64,000 nt of DNA from VRUE01 sp963840565. Its GTDB lineage: Bacteria; Actinomycetota; Thermoleophilia; Solirubrobacterales; 70-9. Both the position numbers and the translations under genes were made by a program. Of this stretch, positions 18,234 to 28,824 are shown piece after piece. Where the stretch lies: contig CAWIZH010000002.1 in the NCBI GenBank assembly GCA_963840565.1, positions 496,001 through 560,000 of the forward strand, given 5' to 3'. The notes under the pieces are model-generated. The model worked only from the letters and a program-made list of their open reading frames with translations. It was not told the DNA's origin and searched no databases. Position 1 is the first letter of the stretch. Each line of letters begins with the position of its first letter.

Positions 18234-19816
18234 TAGGCTTGCTCTGCCTCCTCGGCGACGGGCTCCGGCTCTGCCTCGACGGCTTCATCCTGAGGCTCAG
18301 CGGCATCTTCTGCGGGTGGCGTCGGGGATGGGACGTCGCCCGCAGCTTGCGAGGACGACGGGTCATCCTCGGCGACAGGACCCGCAGCCGATTCCTCTGC
18401 ACCCTCAGCCGGAGCCTCTTCGGCCTCAGCAGCCGCCGCTGCCTCGTCGAACTCAGATTCGGCCCTGGCGACGATCTCGTCGACCTGCCCTTGATCCGCG
18501 TCAGGATCAGCAAGGATCGCCACCTCGGTCTCGGTCACCGGTCCCATAACCAGCATTTGGTTCGTCTCAAAGCGACTCAGCGCCTGGTGCTGGGGCAGGC
18601 CGCAGTAGGTCGAGTCGGCGATCGCCGCGTTCGGGCAACGGCGCCCGTTCGAGAGCACCGCCAGGCAGCGACCGTCGAAGTTTTCTTCGCCCTCGTACTC
18701 GACGTCCTGATCCTCCTCGGAGAACTCGGTCTCGGACTTGATGTCGACCCGCCAGCCGGTCAGGCGGGCAGCGAGGCGGGCGTTCTGGCCGTCGCGGCCG
18801 ATCGCCAGCGAGAGCTGGTCGTCGGGCACGATCACGGTCGCCTGGCGCTCGTCGTCATCGACGATCACCTCGCGCACGCGGGCGGGCGAGAGGGCCTTGG
18901 CGACGAAGCGGGCCGGCTCGTCGTTGTGGGGAATGATGTCGATCTTCTCGCCGCGCAACTCGGAGACGACCATGCGCACACGCGAGCCGCGCGGGCCGAC
19001 GCAGGCGCCAACCGGGTCGACGCCGTCGGCGTGGGAGATCACCGCGATCTTCGAGCGGTAGCCCGGCTCGCGGGCGACGCCGACGATCTCGACCAGTTTG
19101 TCGGCGATCTCGGGGACCTCCATTTCGAAGAGCTTCTTGATCAGCTCGGAGCTGCGGCGGGAGACGACGATCGCCGGCCCTTTGGTCGAGTCGGAGACGT
19201 CGGTGATCACCGCCTTGACCCGCATCCCGTGGTCGTAGCGCTCGTTGTAGACCTGCTCGGACTTGGGCAACAGCGCCTCGACCCGCTCGCGCAGCTGGAC
19301 CAGCGTGTAGCGCTTGTCGGACTGCTGGATGATCCCGGTGATCAGCTCGCCGACGCGGTCCTGGTACTCGTCGAACATCATCATCCGTTCGGCCTCGCGG
19401 ATCCGCTGCAGGATCACCTGCTTGGCGGTCTGGGCGGCGATGCGGCCGAAGTCTTCGGGGGTGACGTCGCGGGTCTCGATCTGATCCTCGTAGGGAGCGA
19501 TCATCTCGGGGTCGAGTTCCGGGTCCTCGGGCTCGCGCAGTTCGCCCGTCTCGGGGTCGACTTCGCGCTCTTCCTCCTCCTGGGCCTCGGCTGCCTCGGC
19601 GAGCAGCTTCTCCTCCAGCTCGGGCGGCAGGATCAGTTCGAAGACGAGGAAGTCACCGGTTTCGTGATCGAGGTCGACGCGGGCGTATTTGGCCGCTCCG
19701 GGCGTCTTCTTGTAGGCGGAGAGCAGCGCATCCTCCAGCGCGTCCATCAGCTTGTCGGCGGAGATCCCCTTCTCCTGCTCCAGTGCCTTGACTGCCTCGA
19801 CGATCTCCTTGCTCAC
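18233..19816 (-). CDS. nusA: Transcription factor NusA with an added C-terminal Cys motif
   Basis: Transcription elongation, pausing and termination factor of 527 residues starting at GTG 19816. The N-terminal domain (MSKEIVEAVKALEQEKGIS), S1 domain (LITGIIQQSDKRYTLVQL, ..HGMRVKAVITDV) and two KH domains (PVGACVGPRGSRVRMV; SLAIGRDGQNARLAARLT) are intact. At about 383-414 there is a compact Cys-rich segment (GRCLAVLSNGRRC, then STYCGLPQHQ) resembling CxA..G..C..YC..H zinc-binding modules. A 100-residue Glu/Ala/Pro tail follows. No ylxR gene lies between nusA and infB. Confidence 0.95.
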   Translation of the reverse strand: MSKEIVEAVKALEQEKGISADKLMDALEDALLSAYKKTPGAAKYARVDLDHETGDFLVFELILPPELEEKLLAEAAEAQEEEEREVDPETGELREPEDPELDPEMIAPYEDQIETRDVTPEDFGRIAAQTAKQVILQRIREAERMMMFDEYQDRVGELITGIIQQSDKRYTLVQLRERVEALLPKSEQVYNERYDHGMRVKAVITDVSDSTKGPAIVVSRRSSELIKKLFEMEVPEIADKLVEIVGVAREPGYRSKIAVISHADGVDPVGACVGPRGSRVRMVVSELRGEKIDIIPHNDEPARFVAKALSPARVREVIVDDDERQATVIVPDDQLSLAIGRDGQNARLAARLTGWRVDIKSETEFSEEDQDVEYEGEENFDGRCLAVLSNGRRCPNAAIADSTYCGLPQHQALSRFETNQMLVMGPVTETEVAILADPDADQGQVDEIVARAESEFDEAAAAAEAEEAPAEGAEESAAGPVAEDDPSSSQAAGDVPSPTPPAEDAAEPQDEAVEAEPEPVAEEAEQA

Positions 19817-20052
19817 TGGGGCTCCTTGTGATTGCTGTACTTGGGTCCGGGCGAGGACACCTCCAGCGAGTACTCGGCCCGCAGATGGTTGAGGTGCTTC
19901 GTGACCTTTTCGCAGAGGGCGAGGTCGACGCCGCTCGGGTGGTCGATGAAAAGGCGCAGCGATTCCTTTCCGGGCTGCTCTACGGCAACCAGATCGAGCT
20001 CGGAATCGAGCTCACGAAGCTGCTGCTGGATGTCATTTTGAAGGTCTTGCAT
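19813..20052 (-). CDS. rimP: RimP N-terminal-domain protein (one-domain ribosome maturation factor)
   Basis: 79 residues starting at ATG 20052 (MQDLQNDIQQQLRELDSELD). Residues 20-70 match the RimP N-terminal alpha/beta domain, including LRLFIDHPSGVDLALCEKV and EYSLEVSSPGPK. The protein stops there, so the C-terminal SH3-like domain of normal RimP (about 150 residues in total) is absent. The nusA start and its AAGGAG ribosome-binding site lie inside the last codons, so there is no room for a lost domain and no sign of a simple frame error. The longer upstream open frame crosses a terminator-like hairpin and is rejected. Confidence 0.8.
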   Translation of the reverse strand: MQDLQNDIQQQLRELDSELDLVAVEQPGKESLRLFIDHPSGVDLALCEKVTKHLNHLRAEYSLEVSSPGPKYSNHKEPQ

Positions 20053-20065
20053 TGGCTTGAGGCGT

Positions 20066-20089
20066 AAAAAAAGTGGGCCAGGCCCACTT
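20066..20089 (-). terminator. Hairpin plus U-run upstream of rimP: terminator or attenuator
   Basis: On the minus strand AAGTGGGCC-T-GGCCCACTT is followed by a T run (seven A on the plus strand at 20066-20072). The stem covers 20071-20079 and 20081-20089. It ends only 13 bases before the rimP ATG. It could terminate the coaBC operon that ends at 20266, or act as an attenuator in the leader of rimP-nusA-infB. A TATACT hexamer at 20124-20129 makes the second reading possible. Confidence 0.8.
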
Positions 20090-20123
20090 CCGGTACATCG
20101 GCGACTAACAAAAGCTTGGGGCG

Positions 20124-20129
20124 AGTATA
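20124..20129 (-). promoter_or_regulatory. Possible -10 element for rimP-nusA
   Basis: The minus strand reads TATACT here, the same hexamer as in the mihF promoter. It lies about 35 bases before the hairpin and 70 before rimP. I see no convincing -35 hexamer. The rest of the 213-base gap between coaBC and rimP holds no gene that I can support. Confidence 0.3.
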
Positions 20130-20265
20130 GCTCGGTCGAGGCGCCAGGCCAGCGGGTCCTGCGTCGCAGGCCGGCGGGTCCTGTCACGGTGGCCCTCCCC
20201 CATGTGCTCGGACGCCTTCGGCGCCCTGCGCCATGGGCGACCCCCGCCACCGTGCCACCCGCCGG

Positions 20266-21511
20266 TCAGGCGGATCGACTAGCGGCAGTACTACGAAGGC
20301 GCTCGACTCTCGCGAGGATTGCGTCCGCGATTACGTCCTTTGAAGCTTGTGGGACGTGGTCGTGGCTCGTTGGGTCGATCAGGATTATTGCGTTTTCTTG
20401 GCTCTCGAAGCCGATTGCCGGGTTCGAGATGTCATTTAGGACTATTAGGTCGGCGTTCTTGCGGGTGAGCTTCTCTCTGGCGCGGTCTACGTTCTCTCCG
20501 GCTTCGGCGGCGAAGGCGACAACGGTCTGTTGCTCGGTGCGCGAAGCCGCGAGGCTGGCGAGAATGTCCTCGGTTGGCTCCAGGTGGAGGTCGAGGGAGT
20601 CGTCGCGGGTCAGCTTGCCCTCTGCAACCTCGCTTGCCCGGAAGTCGGCTGGGGCGGCTGCCATTAGGAGGACGTGGGCGTTGGGGAACTCGGTGTGGGC
20701 TGACTTGGCCAGTTCTTCGCCGTTCTCCACGTCGATGCGATGGACGCCCGGGGGCTCGGGGAGGGTGACGTTTGCGGCGATCAGGGTTACGTCGGCGCCC
20801 TTTCGGGCCGCCGCCGCGGCGAGGGCTATGCCCATGCGGCCGCTGGAGCGGTTGCCGAGGAAGCGGACTGAGTCGATTGGCTCTCTCGTGCCGCCCGCGG
20901 TGACAAGGACTCGGAGGCCGTCCCAGGGGCGACTGGCCCGTCGGTAGCTCGGCTTCGACCAGGGCGAGGAGGCGGGCCGGGTCTGGCAGGCGGCCCTTGC
21001 CGTGCTCGCCTCGGGAGGCCAGGGCGCCCTCGTCGGGCTCGATCACCGTCACGTCGCGTTCGCGCAGGGTCTCCAGGTTGGCCTGGGTTGCCGCGTCGGC
21101 GTACATGCGGTCGTTCATCGCCGGCGCGACCAGGCGCGGTGCGGTGCAGGCGAGGAAGGAGGTGGTGAGCATCGAGTCGGCGATCCCATTGGCCAGCTTC
21201 GCCAGGGTGTTGGCGGAGGCCGGGGCGACTATGTAGGCGTCGCAGTTGGCCGCAAGCTCGAGGTGGCCGATCGGGTCGTGCTCGGGGGCGGGGTCGCCCG
21301 GGAAGGCGCCGCGCAGCGGGTCGCGCTCGAACTCGGAGATCAGCACCGGGGCGCCTGCAATGCCTTCGAAGGAGGCGGCGCCGACGAAGCGGGTGGCGCC
21401 CTCGGTCATCAGCACGCGGACGCCGTGCCCCGCCTTGGTCGCCAGGCGCACCAGTTCGAGCGCCTTGTAGGCGGCGATCCCTCCGCTTACGCCCACCAGG
21501 ATTCTGGCCAT
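20266..21511 (-). CDS. coaBC: Bifunctional phosphopantothenoylcysteine decarboxylase/synthetase (frame disrupted near 20918-20932)
   Basis: Two steps of coenzyme A synthesis. The CoaC flavoprotein domain starts MARILVGVSGGIAAYKAL at ATG 21511, with APASANTLAKLANGIADSML and VAPAMNDRMY. The CoaB domain lies in another frame (LRVLVTAGGTREPIDSVRFL, then NRSSGRMGIALA). One extra base in the CCCC/GGG stretch near 20918-20932 joins them. The C-terminus has KNADLIVLNDIS. It follows rpoZ in the standard actinobacterial mihF-gmk-rpoZ-coaBC order. Rejoined length is about 415 residues. Confidence 0.94.
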
Positions 21512-21545
21512 TGCTTTTCCTTGGTCCGCCGCGCCGGCGGCGCGG

Positions 21546-21779
21546 TTACGAGCGGTACTCGTATTTGAGCTTGCCGGCAGCGACCTCTTCGAGTGCGATC
21601 GAGAGGTAGTTCCTGTCGGCGGGGATATCGACCATCGGCGGCGGGTACTCGCCAAAGCTGCCCTCGCCGAGGTTGTGGAAGTAGCTGTTTATCTGCCGGG
21701 CACGCTTGGCGGCGACGACTACGGCCGCGTAGTGCGAGTCGGTGTGATCCAGAAGCTTGTCAACGCGTGGTTTGATCAT
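21546..21779 (-). CDS. rpoZ: RNA polymerase omega subunit
   Basis: 77 residues, MIKPRVDKLLDHTDSHYAAV and VAAKRARQINSYF, then the C-terminal NYLSIALEEVAAGKLKYE. These are typical of actinobacterial omega, which helps RNA polymerase assembly. ATG 21779 lies inside the end of gmk (20-base overlap), so the two are tightly coupled. Located between gmk and coaBC, as expected. Confidence 0.95.
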   Translation of the reverse strand: MIKPRVDKLLDHTDSHYAAVVVAAKRARQINSYFHNLGEGSFGEYPPPMVDIPADRNYLSIALEEVAAGKLKYEYRS

Positions 21780-22353
21780 CTGCTCCGGAGTCTAGTGGTA
21801 TGCCGATCTCGGCGCGCACGATTCCCTCCAGCTCGTCCGCCGCCCGCTCCAGGTCGTCGTTGACGACGCGGTGAGCGAACTCGTCCTGGGCGGCGAGCTC
21901 CTGCTCCGCGACCTCGAGCCGGGCATCGATTGCCTCGAGGCTGTCGGTGCCGCGCGACTCCAGCCGCCGCCGCAGCGAGGCCGGGTCGGGAGGGGCGATG
22001 AAGACCTGGATCGACTCGCGCATCGCGGCGCGCACCTGGCGCGCACCCTGAACCTCGATCTCGAGCACCACCGAGTGGCCTTCGTCGAGCCGGTTGCGAA
22101 CCTCGGATCGCAGCGTGCCGTAGCGGTTGCCGCTGTAGGTGGCGAACTCGATGAAGTCTTCGGCGGCGATCCTGCGATCGAACTCCTCCAGGGTGAGGAA
22201 GTGGTAGTCGCGCCCGTCCACCTCCCCCTGGCGCGGCTCGCGAGTGGTCGCCGAGATCGAGAGCTCGAGGTCGGGAACGCGCTCGAGCAGCTTGCCGATC
22301 AGCGTGCCCTTGCCGACGCCTGAAGGGCCGGTTATTACGAAGACCTTCGCCAT
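21760..22353 (-). CDS. gmk: Guanylate kinase
   Basis: Phosphorylates GMP to GDP. 197 residues from ATG 22353. It has P-loop FVITGPSGVGKGTLI, SISATTREPRQGEVDGRDYHF (GMP-binding region), FIEFATYSGNRYGTL, VVLEIEVQGARQV and IFAPPD-like VFIAPPDPASLRRRL. The upstream part of the longer frame overlaps mihF and is not coding for this protein. Direct neighbour of mihF, as in other Actinobacteria. Confidence 0.96.
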   Translation of the reverse strand: MAKVFVITGPSGVGKGTLIGKLLERVPDLELSISATTREPRQGEVDGRDYHFLTLEEFDRRIAAEDFIEFATYSGNRYGTLRSEVRNRLDEGHSVVLEIEVQGARQVRAAMRESIQVFIAPPDPASLRRRLESRGTDSLEAIDARLEVAEQELAAQDEFAHRVVNDDLERAADELEGIVRAEIGIPLDSGADDQTTR

Positions 22354-22385
22354 GCGGCCGGGGATATTGACCGCAGCTGCGGTCG

Positions 22386-22718
22386 TTATCGGCGGAGCTG
22401 CGAAACGAGCTCCGCGCGCTGACGCTCGGAGAGGCCGCCGATCGTCTTCGACGGCGAGATCCTGCACTGGTTGAGGATCCGGTTGGTCTTCACCCGGCCG
22501 TACTTGGGCACGGCCAGCAGCATGTCGAAGACCTTCGCCGTGAGCACGTACTCGGGCGGGTCGAGCAGCAGCGTGTGGATGTTGGCCTTGCCCGCTTTGA
22601 GGTCCTTCTTCAGCTTGGCCCGCGCCGTGCGGATGTCGTTGGCGCGTTTGAGCGCGTCCATTCGCTGGTCCAGTGATCTCTCGGGGGCGGCGGCGGAAGT
22701 CTTGACTGGGGCAGGCAT
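22386..22718 (-). CDS. mihF: Actinobacterial integration host factor (mIHF)
   Basis: Nucleoid-associated DNA-binding protein of actinobacteria, unrelated to HU-type IHF. 110 residues from ATG 22718. The core RTARAKLKKDLKAGKANIHT and VFDMLLAVPKYGRVKTNRIL (helix-two-turn-helix) with the C-terminal IGGLSERQRAELVSQL matches mIHF. The start codon sits ten bases after a TATACT -10 box, so its mRNA is probably leaderless. An inverted repeat covers the -35 region. The neighbours gmk-rpoZ-coaBC and the upstream pyrimidine genes are the usual setting. Confidence 0.93.
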   Translation of the reverse strand: MPAPVKTSAAAPERSLDQRMDALKRANDIRTARAKLKKDLKAGKANIHTLLLDPPEYVLTAKVFDMLLAVPKYGRVKTNRILNQCRISPSKTIGGLSERQRAELVSQLRR

Positions 22719-22728
22719 GTGGGCGGCG

Positions 22729-22756
22729 AGTATAGCCGCGGCTTGCACACGTGCAA
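22729..22756 (-). promoter_or_regulatory. mihF promoter with leaderless start
   Basis: On the minus strand TTGCAC (plus coordinates 22751-22756) is followed by a 16-base spacer and TATACT (22729-22734). Ten bases then separate the -10 box from the mihF ATG at 22718. A transcript starting 6-8 bases after the -10 box would have a leader of only two to four bases. Hexamers and spacing are good; the start site is predicted. Confidence 0.6.
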
Positions 22757-22757
22757 G
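22742..22757. promoter_or_regulatory. Inverted repeat over the mihF -35 box (candidate operator)
   Basis: CTTGCAC (22742-22748), AC, GTGCAAG (22751-22757): a perfect 7-2-7 inverted repeat. It contains the proposed -35 hexamer, so a dimeric repressor bound here would block RNA polymerase. The regulator is unknown; autoregulation by mIHF is one possibility. Confidence 0.55.
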
Positions 22758-22806
22758 GCCATATATGCCATTTTCGCCGAAATTCACCTTAACCTCGAGT
22801 CGAGGT

Positions 22807-23703
22807 TTAGGCACTGGGCCGCAGGCGGGCGGCACCTTGACCGTTTTCAAGCGCTCTGGCAATCTCGCCCGCTACTCGCTCGCCCGCGCGGGGGTCGCGG
22901 AAATTCTCCGTCCCGACCGCGACCAGGGTGGCTCCCGCGGCGAGGAATTCCAGCGCATCGGCGCCCGTGGAAACCCCGCCCATGCCGACGATCGGGATTG
23001 ACACCGCGGCCGCCACCGCTCGTGTCTGCGCGACCGCAATCGGTCGCACCGCGGGGCCCGACAGACCGCCGTGACCGGCGGCGATGCCCGGCTCGCCGCT
23101 GAGCGGATCGATCGCGCTCGCCTTCAGCGTGTTGATCAGCGAGAGGGCGTCGGCGCCGCCCTGCTCCGCCCCTACTGCGACGGCGGCAGGGGCGGCTACG
23201 TTGGGCGTCAGCTTGACGATCAGCGGCTTTTGAGTCAGCGGCCGCAGCACTTCGAGCAACGCCTCGGTCTCGGCCGGCTGCTCGCCGACGATCAGGCCGG
23301 AGTGGACGTTGGGACAGGACACGTTCAGCTCAATCGCGGCGACCTCGTCCCTCTCCCCCACGGCTTGGACCAGGCGGGCGAAGTCCTCGTGGCCGGTGGC
23401 CATGACCGAGACGACAAGCGGCACCGGCAGCTCGCCGAGTTGAGGCAGGTCCTCGGCCAAGAAACCTTCCAGGCCCTTGTTCGGCAGCCCGATCGAGTTG
23501 ATCATCCCCGCCGGCGTCTCCCAGATCCGCTGCGGCTCGTTGCCGGTCCGCGGCTCCGGCGTGATCGTCTTCGAGACGAAGGCGGAGAAGGGGAAGCCCT
23601 CGAGCAGCGCGTCACCGTAGACCCGCCGCGCCGCGATCGCGTCGAAGGTTCCCGAGGCGTTGACGACTGGGTGCTCGAGGTCGATCCCGCAGAAATCAAC
23701 CAT
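22807..23703 (-). CDS. pyrD: Dihydroorotate dehydrogenase, class 1B catalytic subunit
   Basis: FMN enzyme that oxidizes dihydroorotate to orotate. 298 residues from ATG 23703. Motifs are HPVVNASGTFD, SKTITPEPRTGN, NSIGLPNKGLEGFL, the catalytic Cys of ELNVSCPNVHSG, VKLTPNV, the GIAAGHGGLSGPAV segment and GMGGVSTGADALEFL. The catalytic Cys (rather than Ser) and the adjacent pyrK identify class 1B, which passes electrons to NAD through PyrK. The start overlaps the pyrK end by eight bases. A longer open frame running through both genes is an artefact of the pyrK frame breaks. Confidence 0.96.
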   Translation of the reverse strand: MVDFCGIDLEHPVVNASGTFDAIAARRVYGDALLEGFPFSAFVSKTITPEPRTGNEPQRIWETPAGMINSIGLPNKGLEGFLAEDLPQLGELPVPLVVSVMATGHEDFARLVQAVGERDEVAAIELNVSCPNVHSGLIVGEQPAETEALLEVLRPLTQKPLIVKLTPNVAAPAAVAVGAEQGGADALSLINTLKASAIDPLSGEPGIAAGHGGLSGPAVRPIAVAQTRAVAAAVSIPIVGMGGVSTGADALEFLAAGATLVAVGTENFRDPRAGERVAGEIARALENGQGAARLRPSA

Positions 23704-24551
23704 GCGGCAACTCGACTTGGTCGGCCCTGACGACGGGGCCGTCCACGCAGAGGCGCAGGTAGCCGCCACCGGGCTTGGGCACCGCGCAGCCGAAGCAGGC
23801 GCCGTAGCCGCAGGCCATTGGCGACTCCATCGCGAGCTCGCAGGCAACACCGGCCCCGTTGCACATCGCCCCGACCGCGTCGAGCATCTGCGGCGGGCCG
23901 CAGGCGTAGACGGCGGCGCTGCCGGCATCGTCGCCCTCGAGCATCGCGCCGAGCAGGTCGGTGACGTAGCCATGGTGGCCGATGTGGCCGTCGTCGCTGG
24001 CGAGGCGGACCTCGCAGCAGGAGAAGAGATCGTCGAGGCCGCCCGAGTGAGCTTGGTCGCGGAAGCCGAGCAGGACGCGAGTGGGCACGTTCTTCGCCGC
24101 GAACTCACGGCGCAGCAGCGCGAGCGGCGCGATCCCGATGCCGCCGCCGACCAGGATCGCGCCCATCGCCCGCGGTGCATCAGCTGTGCCCCCTGGGGGG
24201 GTGAGCTTGATGCAGCTCGCGGGGGGTGGAGAACGAGTTGCCGAGCGGGCCATTGACCCAGACCCTCTCCCCTGGCTCGAGCTCGCAGAGACGGTCGGTG
24301 CCGGGGCCGATGCCCTCGATCAGGAAGTCGAGGCGCACGCCATCCGCTGCTGGGCCCGTTTCGGCAACCGAAAGAGCTCTGGGCAGGAACGGGCGCTGCG
24401 CCTGTCTGCTCCCAGTGAGCCTCGGTGGCGAGCATGTAGAACTGGCCCGGCTGGGGCTCGGGGCCCTCGCTGTCGAGCAGCGAGAAGAGTCGGTAGCCGC
24501 CCGAGTCGCGGCTCTCGGTGACCTCGCAGAGGCGGCGCCCGAAGGGGGCGG

Positions 24552-24555
<4 letters not shown>
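23696..24555 (-). CDS. pyrK: Dihydroorotate dehydrogenase electron-transfer subunit (two frame disruptions)
   Basis: FAD and [2Fe-2S] partner of PyrD. ATG 24555 begins MTAPFGRRLCEVTE, with QPGQFYMLATEAHW. After an extra base near 24385-24395 the next frame gives RPFLPRALSV and ERVWVNGPLGNSF (FAD-binding). After a second extra base in the C/G runs at about 24189-24235 the third frame has AILVGGGIGIAPLALL (NAD-binding), VYACGPPQML and the cluster ligands CGYGACFGC plus a later Cys. Read across both breaks it is about 285 residues, normal for PyrK. It overlaps the carB end. Confidence 0.9.
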
Positions 24556-27652
<3,097 letters not shown>

Positions 27653-27660
<8 letters not shown>

Positions 27661-28772
27661 GGGCAAGCTCCAGGAAGGAGTCGAAGAGGTGGCGGGCGTC
27701 GTGCGGGCCGGGGCCGGCCTCGGGGTGGTACTGGACGGTCGCCGCAGCGACCTCCTTCAGCACCAGGCCCTCGACCGTGCGGTCGTAGAGGTTGAGATGG
27801 GAGAGCTCGGCGGCGCCGAAGTCGGTCTCCCAGCGCACCGGCTCGTCGGCCTCGATCCGCGGCTCGCCGCCGGGGCCCTGCACGGCGAAGCCATGGTTCT
27901 GCGAGGTGATGTCGATCCGGCCCGTCGCCAGCTCCTTGACCGGGTGGTTGGCGCCGCGGTGGCCGAAGGGCAGCTTGTAGGTCTCCAGGCCGACGGCGCG
28001 GCAGAGCAGCTGGTGGCCGAGGCAGATGCCGAAGAGTGGGCGCACCGCCGACCAGCTCGCGGACGGTGTCGACGACGTAGCCGAGCGCGGCCGGGTCACC
28101 GGGCCCGTTGGCGAGGAAGACGAGATCGGGGCTCTCGGCGAGCACCTCCTCGGCCGAGGAGGTGCAGGGCAGCAGGGTCACCCGGCAGCCGCGCTCGCGC
28201 AGCTGGCGCACGATGTTGAGCTTGATCCCGGTGTCGATCCCGACCACGTGCGGCGCCCTCGCCCTCGAAGCGGACCGGCTCGGGCGGGGTCACGGTGCGG
28301 GCGAAGTCGGCGCCGTCCATCGAGGGCTCGGCGGCGACCCGTTCGCGCGCCTCGGCTCTCAGGCGTGCCGGCGGGGAAGATCCCGCCGCGCATCGCGCCG
28401 CGGTCGCGGATGTGGCGGACGACGGCGCGGGTGTCGACGCCGCCGATCGCCGGCACGCCGCAGTCGGCTGAGCCAGTCGAGCCAGCCACCCTCGGCGGTG
28501 GCGACGTCCTCGCCGTTCTTCGGATCGCGCATGACGACGCCGCGGGCGTGGATGCGGTCGGACTCCATCGCCGCGGCCGAGACTCCGTAGTTGCCGATCA
28601 GCGGGTAGGTGAAGACGATGATCTGGCCGGCGTAGGAGGGGTCGGTGACCGACTCCTGGTAGCCGGTCATCGCCGTGTTGAAGACGACCTCGCCGGTGAC
28701 AGGACCCTCGGCGCCGCAGGGCACCCCGTCGAAGCGAGCCCCATCCTCGAGCAACAGGTAGCCCTCGCTCAT
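27653..28772 (-). CDS. carA: Carbamoyl-phosphate synthase small chain (four frame disruptions)
   Basis: Glutaminase subunit. Five frame segments are needed. Part one is MSEGYLLLEDGARFDG and TGEVVFNTAMTGYQES. Part two, after about 28466, is CGVPAIGGVDTRAVVRHI. Part three, after about 28367, is EARERVAAEPSMDGADFAR. Part four, after about 28254, is GIDTGIKLNIVRQL with FLANGPGDPAAL. Part five, after about 28044, is RPLFGICLGHQLL with the nucleophile Cys, SQNHGFAV, and the His-Glu of VQYHPEAGPGP. All four breaks are explained by one extra base. Rejoined, it is about 370 residues with all catalytic residues present, so the gene is probably intact in the organism. Confidence 0.88.
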
Positions 28773-28818
28773 TCCGGTGCGCCTTTGCTCGCCATGAGGG
28801 GGATAAAGCGCACCGGAA
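28772..28818 (+). repeat. 47-bp palindromic intergenic repeat, copy B (inverted)
   Basis: TTCCGGTGCGCCTTT (28772-28786) and AAAGCGCACCGGAA (28805-28818) fill the pyrC-carA spacer. Read on the opposite strand it is the same element as copies A and C. Its arms are identical to those of copy C and its central ten bases differ. Its first base is the first base of the carA start codon. Confidence 0.85.
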
Positions 28819-28824
28819 GGGCGG

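Noticed and set aside
20100..20265. Possible tRNA or small RNA between coaBC and the rimP hairpin (GC-rich, with short D-arm-like stretch)
   Set aside because: No acceptor stem, anticodon arm or T-loop can be built.
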